In this document: positions 60,560 to 64,000 of the stretch, piece by piece
Layout: each line of letters starts with the position of its first letter
Numbering within the stretch: position 1 is the first letter of the stretch
Source of the DNA: Pseudoscleropodium purum
Lineage: Eukaryota; Streptophyta; Bryopsida; Hypnales; Brachytheciaceae
Assembly: GCA_963969395.1 (NCBI GenBank)
Contig: OZ017805.1
Coordinates: forward strand, 8,928,001 to 8,992,000
DNA length: 64,000 bases
Direction: 5' to 3'
The notes under the pieces: model-generated
What the model saw: only the letters and a program-made list of their open reading frames with translations
Database searches by the model: none
Told to the model about the DNA's origin: nothing
Translations under genes and position numbers: made by a program

Positions 60560-61600
60560 CTACAAGTCCTACTCAAGAATTGTAAAGTCCATTCTAAGAA
60601 AATTCACGAATTTTATTGTTTTTCTCCATGATACTAGATAAATCATGAACTGTACTTTGGCTTGTCATTTGTCAAAGTCAACCTCAATTACTACAAATGT
60701 TATTAAACTTAAGTGACATGCAGGTGAAAAAAATATCTAGACCTTATAAATATGTAAGAAGTCTAAATTCAACTGTACATTTTTTTTACTCACCTATTTC
60801 ATGGATTTTTCACATTGTTTTTGAAAAATCATGAATCATGGCTTGTAGTTTGAAGAACCTCAATCGCAAATGCCATGAAATTTAAGTGAGGATGAAGGTG
60901 AAAAAAATATGGAGAACTTGTAAATGCGTAAGAAAGTCTAAATTGACTCGTACATTTTTTTATTCACCTATTTCATGGATTTTTCATGTCATTTTTGAAA
61001 AATCATATTCTATGGCTTGAAGTTTAAGGGACCACAATTGCAAGTATTAAAAAATTCAAGTGAGGATGAATGGAAAAAAAAGGAGAACTTCTTAATAGTA
61101 AAGAAAGTCTAAATTGACATGCACATTTCTTAAAGAAAACTCGTAAATAGTTTGGAATCCTTAAACTGGAAAACAAACTAAAATTATCCATCCATTTTAT
61201 AATATTTTCCAAAGGTGCTAGGAAAATTATAAAACATGTTCTACAATTGCAATTCAAGAACCCAAATTTTAAATGTTTATTTATAGGATTTAAATAAAGA
61301 GGAAGACAAAGTATACATGGAGAAGTTGTTAATACTTTGGAAAGTTGAAATAGTCAAATATTAAAACTAAATTTATGCGCTTTTTTGACATTATTTTGTA
61401 AGTGTTGGTAATAAAATCATGAACAATCAATGGCTTATAGTTTTGTGAGTCCAAATCTCAAATGTCAAGAATATTGCTTTGAGATGAAGAAGAAAGAAGT
61501 ATGAAAGTTATAAATTTTTAGAAAAGTTTCAATAGATTGAAGACCACGCGTAATGTACCTAGACATCTATTTTAGTGTTTATAGTTGGTATGCGTGATTT
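60560..61600 (+). repeat. Satellite family E, ~173-bp period, five to six units
   Basis: The landmark GTCTAAATT follows AAGAA or AGAAA at 60761, 60936 and 61107 (spacings 175 and 171 bp). Shared parts of the unit: CACCTATTTCATGGATTTTT, TTTTTGAAAAATCAT, ATGGCTTGNAGTTTNA, AAGTGAGGATGAA and GGAGAACTT. Units before and after are more diverged, and one is lengthened near 61.3 kb. Confidence 0.75.
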
Positions 61601-61696
61601 AAAATCATTTGCAAATATTATGTTTTGCTTTACGAATTCTAAACCAAGATGTCTTAAGGGGTTTAAATTTTTTTTGGGGGGGATTCTGATATCATT

Positions 61697-61810
61697 TTAC
61701 ATTTAAGAATACCTATAATTTCATACTAATTGTAATGAAGTAGCAATTATAAAATTTCACACTTAATAATACTTATGATTTCATACTAAATGTAATGAAG
61801 TAGCAATTAT
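61697..61810 (+). repeat. 60-bp tandem duplication
   Basis: TTTCATACTAATTGTAATGA and AGTAGCAATTAT recur exactly 60 bp downstream with few changes (for example ATACTAAATGTAATGAAGTA). Two copies only. Confidence 0.7.
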
Positions 61811-61899
61811 GACCTCAAATTTAAGTATAATGAACGTAGTACTTAGAAAAATTACTCATACTTAATGTGAAATCAATTATTAAACGGTATCATGAACAA

Positions 61900-62092
61900 A
61901 TCATAATGAATAAAGAACCCAAAACCAAACTACTACCTTTGTTTTGGGTCCGAACGTGGCATTCCCATGCTTCACAAAGTTGATGTGGAGGCCCAATTTA
62001 GGTCCGGCAGAGGATGTAGCCAAGGTTTGTACCGAACCTGCTTCGGAAGTTTGTGAACTTCATTGGCGGCTCGGGAGAGGCTTGGGCGAGGC
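61900..62092. other. Moderate-GC unique segment left of MITE copy 2
   Basis: This segment and the DNA right of the MITE (62378-62600) are GC-richer than most of the window and not obviously repeated here. I cannot find a coding frame or other feature in them. They may be part of an older element. Confidence 0.3.
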
Positions 62093-62100
62093 TCAGCAAG

Positions 62101-62369
62101 CAGGGTTGACAAATTAGTATGTTCGCCCCAAAATAGCGTCCGTCCTCACGGACGCCAACGGACGTAGCGTCCCTCCCGCCGTTGAAAGGCGGACGGGCTG
62201 GGCGGACGGGCGGGGCGGGGTAGTTTGGGTAGGGCGATCGGGCGAAAACAAGACGGACGAGGCGGACAGGCGGACGGGACGTCCGCCGGGACTACGAATG
62301 TCAACGGACGCTGCGAACACAGCGTCTGCGTCCGGACGTCCCGGACGTCTGACTGTCCTGTCAACCCTA
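62101..62369. mobile_element. GC-rich hAT-type MITE, 269 bp, copy 2
   Basis: It begins CAGGGTTGACAAATT and ends GGACAGTC-type sequence read inward (plus-strand end CTGTCAACCCTA; the last base is A rather than G). The 8-bp target duplication TCAGCAAG at 62093-62100 and 62370-62377 is perfect. The sequence is the reverse complement of copy 1: near-identical blocks include GACGTCCGGGACGTC, CGCAGCGTCCGTTGACATTC and CAACGGCGGGAGGGACG. The middle is more diverged. CpG-dense, no coding capacity. Confidence 0.9.
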
Positions 62370-62607
62370 TCAGCAAGGTCTTGAGTGTGGGTTGGATGGT
62401 TGTCTACTCCATGCAAGAGGGGTGGGGCACGTAGGGTTTTGGTTTTGCAAAGTGTGGGCCTCAAGTTTACAAAGCTAGTTTTGGATTTCTTGCGCGTAGG
62501 TGGTTACTTTGTGTCGTTTGCAATTTTTCACATCGTTTTAAGAAGAAAATTCAAGCTTTATATTGTAGGGAAGTGGTGCGTAGATTGTGAGTGAGGATTG
62601 TGCATAC

Positions 62608-64000
62608 TGTAGGAATGTCGCAGCACAGGGCAGGTCAATTCCCCATTATACTCACAAAAATCGCTCTAGAGTATAACTAAGTGACTCTAAAGATCGAACC
62701 CACGAGATCCTGTGAAGTATCTAGCTCTATTAAGCAGTTAAGCTTAGTCAGTATCCCAATCTTACTTTCCGGTCCTAGATCTAGAACCAGAAATACTACC
62801 ACACCGGATAACTACAGACCGGATTACTCCTTCTTCCGGTCCTACTAACTATCCGGTCCGTACAAATACCCAAATCCCAAGATCTCACAACTTCCGATCC
62901 TGGAAATCCGTCCTGACCAATCCGGTCGGAATGGTCATCCTGTGCCCGTAATCCTATCCGGTTTGGTTTTGCCTCTGTTTCACCATCAGAGGGGTCGCCG
63001 CTTAATTTTGAGAGTGGTAGGCCCACCACTCCTTCCGTGACTTATAGTGGCTGAAGACTCACTGTCCTACCTTCTAGACTCCTAAGCTAATCCGGATCCG
63101 ATTTGGTCCTTCACAATAACCCAGATAGCAATCCGGGTCGTAGGTCACACAAAGACCCCACACTCGACCCTCTCGTACTACAACGACCTTGATGCTACTT
63201 CCGATCCGTGCGAAGACAGGTGGTTACAAGTGCACCCGTCCGTTCCAACATCAACTAAAGTTCTTCCGTTACCCATACGGGTGGTGAGACCTCACAGGAG
63301 ATCGGACACTCAACCGGATTTCCCACCCGGGAGTTCTAGCGCAGCTAAGGAATCCCTCCCTACCCGCCTAGCCTAACAACGGCTTTCTCACCCGGAATCT
63401 CAAACTCTAGACGTGCTGAGGAACTAAGTTCACTCCCAACTCTTCGGTACCTACTCACATGCACCTAGGATCGGAAAATAAACACCAAGGGGAGAAATCA
63501 CTTGCAAACCGGCTCGTACTATCCTAACTCCACATCATACAATCCTGTCGCGCTGGAGAGAGATACACAACGAAGAGAATAGAAAGGTACAAGAAGTTTG
63601 CAAAATGAACAACTCCCAATTCCCATCGCAGGAACCGATTTATATACAAAGGGTCAAAACCCTAAAAGCACAAAAAGGAGCGGAAAACCCGTGGGGGTCC
63701 GCCGCCACCTAAATCTAACTTCCGATCTAACCTAATACTGTTGAGCCGAATCCGGATCCGGATCCGCTCCTACTCCTAACTGAAATTAAAATCCTATCTA
63801 CCCTACAACTCTAGATCCTATCGTCGGGCTTCCGGTCTCCGGGACTAGCTCCTCGAAAACTTCACTCAAATTCCGGACCCGTTCCCCCTCCGCAGGATTT
63901 GGTCCGGGTGGAGACTCCAGGTCGATGGTGATATCCGGTCTCGTGCCCGGAGTCGCAGTCCATGCAGACTTCTTGGACTCAGGAGTCCAATCCTTCCTGT
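62608..64000 (-). mobile_element. Probable LTR (minus-oriented), cut by the window end
   Basis: Composition changes sharply at 62608, where the plus strand begins TGTAGGAATGTCGCAG; read on the minus strand this is an LTR 3' terminus ...CGACATTCCTACA. Also on the minus strand, TATATAAAT at about 63637-63646 is a good TATA box, with a pyrimidine-rich TCTCTTCGTTGTGTATCTCTC region downstream. Nearer the end, GGATCTCGTGGGTTCGATC (~62690-62712) resembles the 'CCTGTGGGTTCGA' stretch common in U5 of plant Ty3/gypsy and Ty1/copia LTRs. CCGGAT words are frequent throughout. The other terminus, primer-binding site and internal genes would lie beyond the window, so solo versus complete element cannot be judged. 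The open frames here are incidental. Confidence 0.5.

Noticed and set aside
62690..62715. tRNA gene because of a GTTCGATC-like T-arm word on the minus strand
   Set aside because: No acceptor stem, anticodon arm or A box could be found around it; it fits better as LTR U5 sequence.

Overview
This is nuclear DNA of a land plant. It is very AT-rich, carries short runs of the plant telomere word TTTAGGG, has spliceosomal intron signals, and is full of decayed eukaryotic mobile elements. I see no intact host gene: every coding-like stretch has in-frame stops or frameshifts. The transposase-like relics resemble families I associate with non-seed land plants (mosses, ferns, lycophytes), but this placement is weak. 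The window looks like gene-poor repeat-rich heterochromatin.

Layout. 0.5-5.0 kb: a decayed transposase-like gene on the minus strand. 5-15 kb: AT-rich DNA with a two-unit ~165-bp repeat, a palindrome-bearing minisatellite (9.0-9.6 kb) and an interstitial telomere-like tract (10.7 kb). 15.8-23.6 kb: a plus-strand multi-exon coding relic whose 3' part contains a broken FCP1-like HAD phosphatase domain; its introns contain short palindromes. 24.3-27.2 kb: a 5'-truncated L1-type LINE. 27.9-28.2 kb: a foldback MITE. 28.7-32.3 kb: minus-strand relic (copy A) of a DUF7869-like mobile-element gene, split by an insertion. 34.2-41.0 kb: several tandem repeat families, mostly with a period of 165-180 bp, interrupted by a GC-rich 262-bp hAT-type MITE with perfect 8-bp target duplications. 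43.3-48.0 kb: a minisatellite, palindromes and another coding relic. 49.0-51.9 kb: further copies of three of the satellite families, one inverted. 53.6-58.4 kb: copy B of the DUF7869-like gene, split by a large insertion and by a second type of MITE. 58.7-59.4 kb: a ~46-bp minisatellite with a palindrome in most units. 60.6-61.6 kb: one more ~173-bp repeat family. 62.1-62.4 kb: a second copy of the GC-rich hAT MITE. 62.6 kb to the end: one end of a probable minus-strand LTR.

The strongest unusual signals are (1) a set of short palindromes that share the core TCGA-N-TCGA while their symmetrical flanks differ between loci, found in introns, beside coding relics and inside two minisatellites; (2) several sequence-distinct satellite families with a common nucleosome-like period near 174 bp; and (3) CpG-dense MITEs with clean target duplications inside an AT-rich background.

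All coordinates of relics, repeats and periods come from reading by eye. Family names rest on motif recognition, not on database searches.
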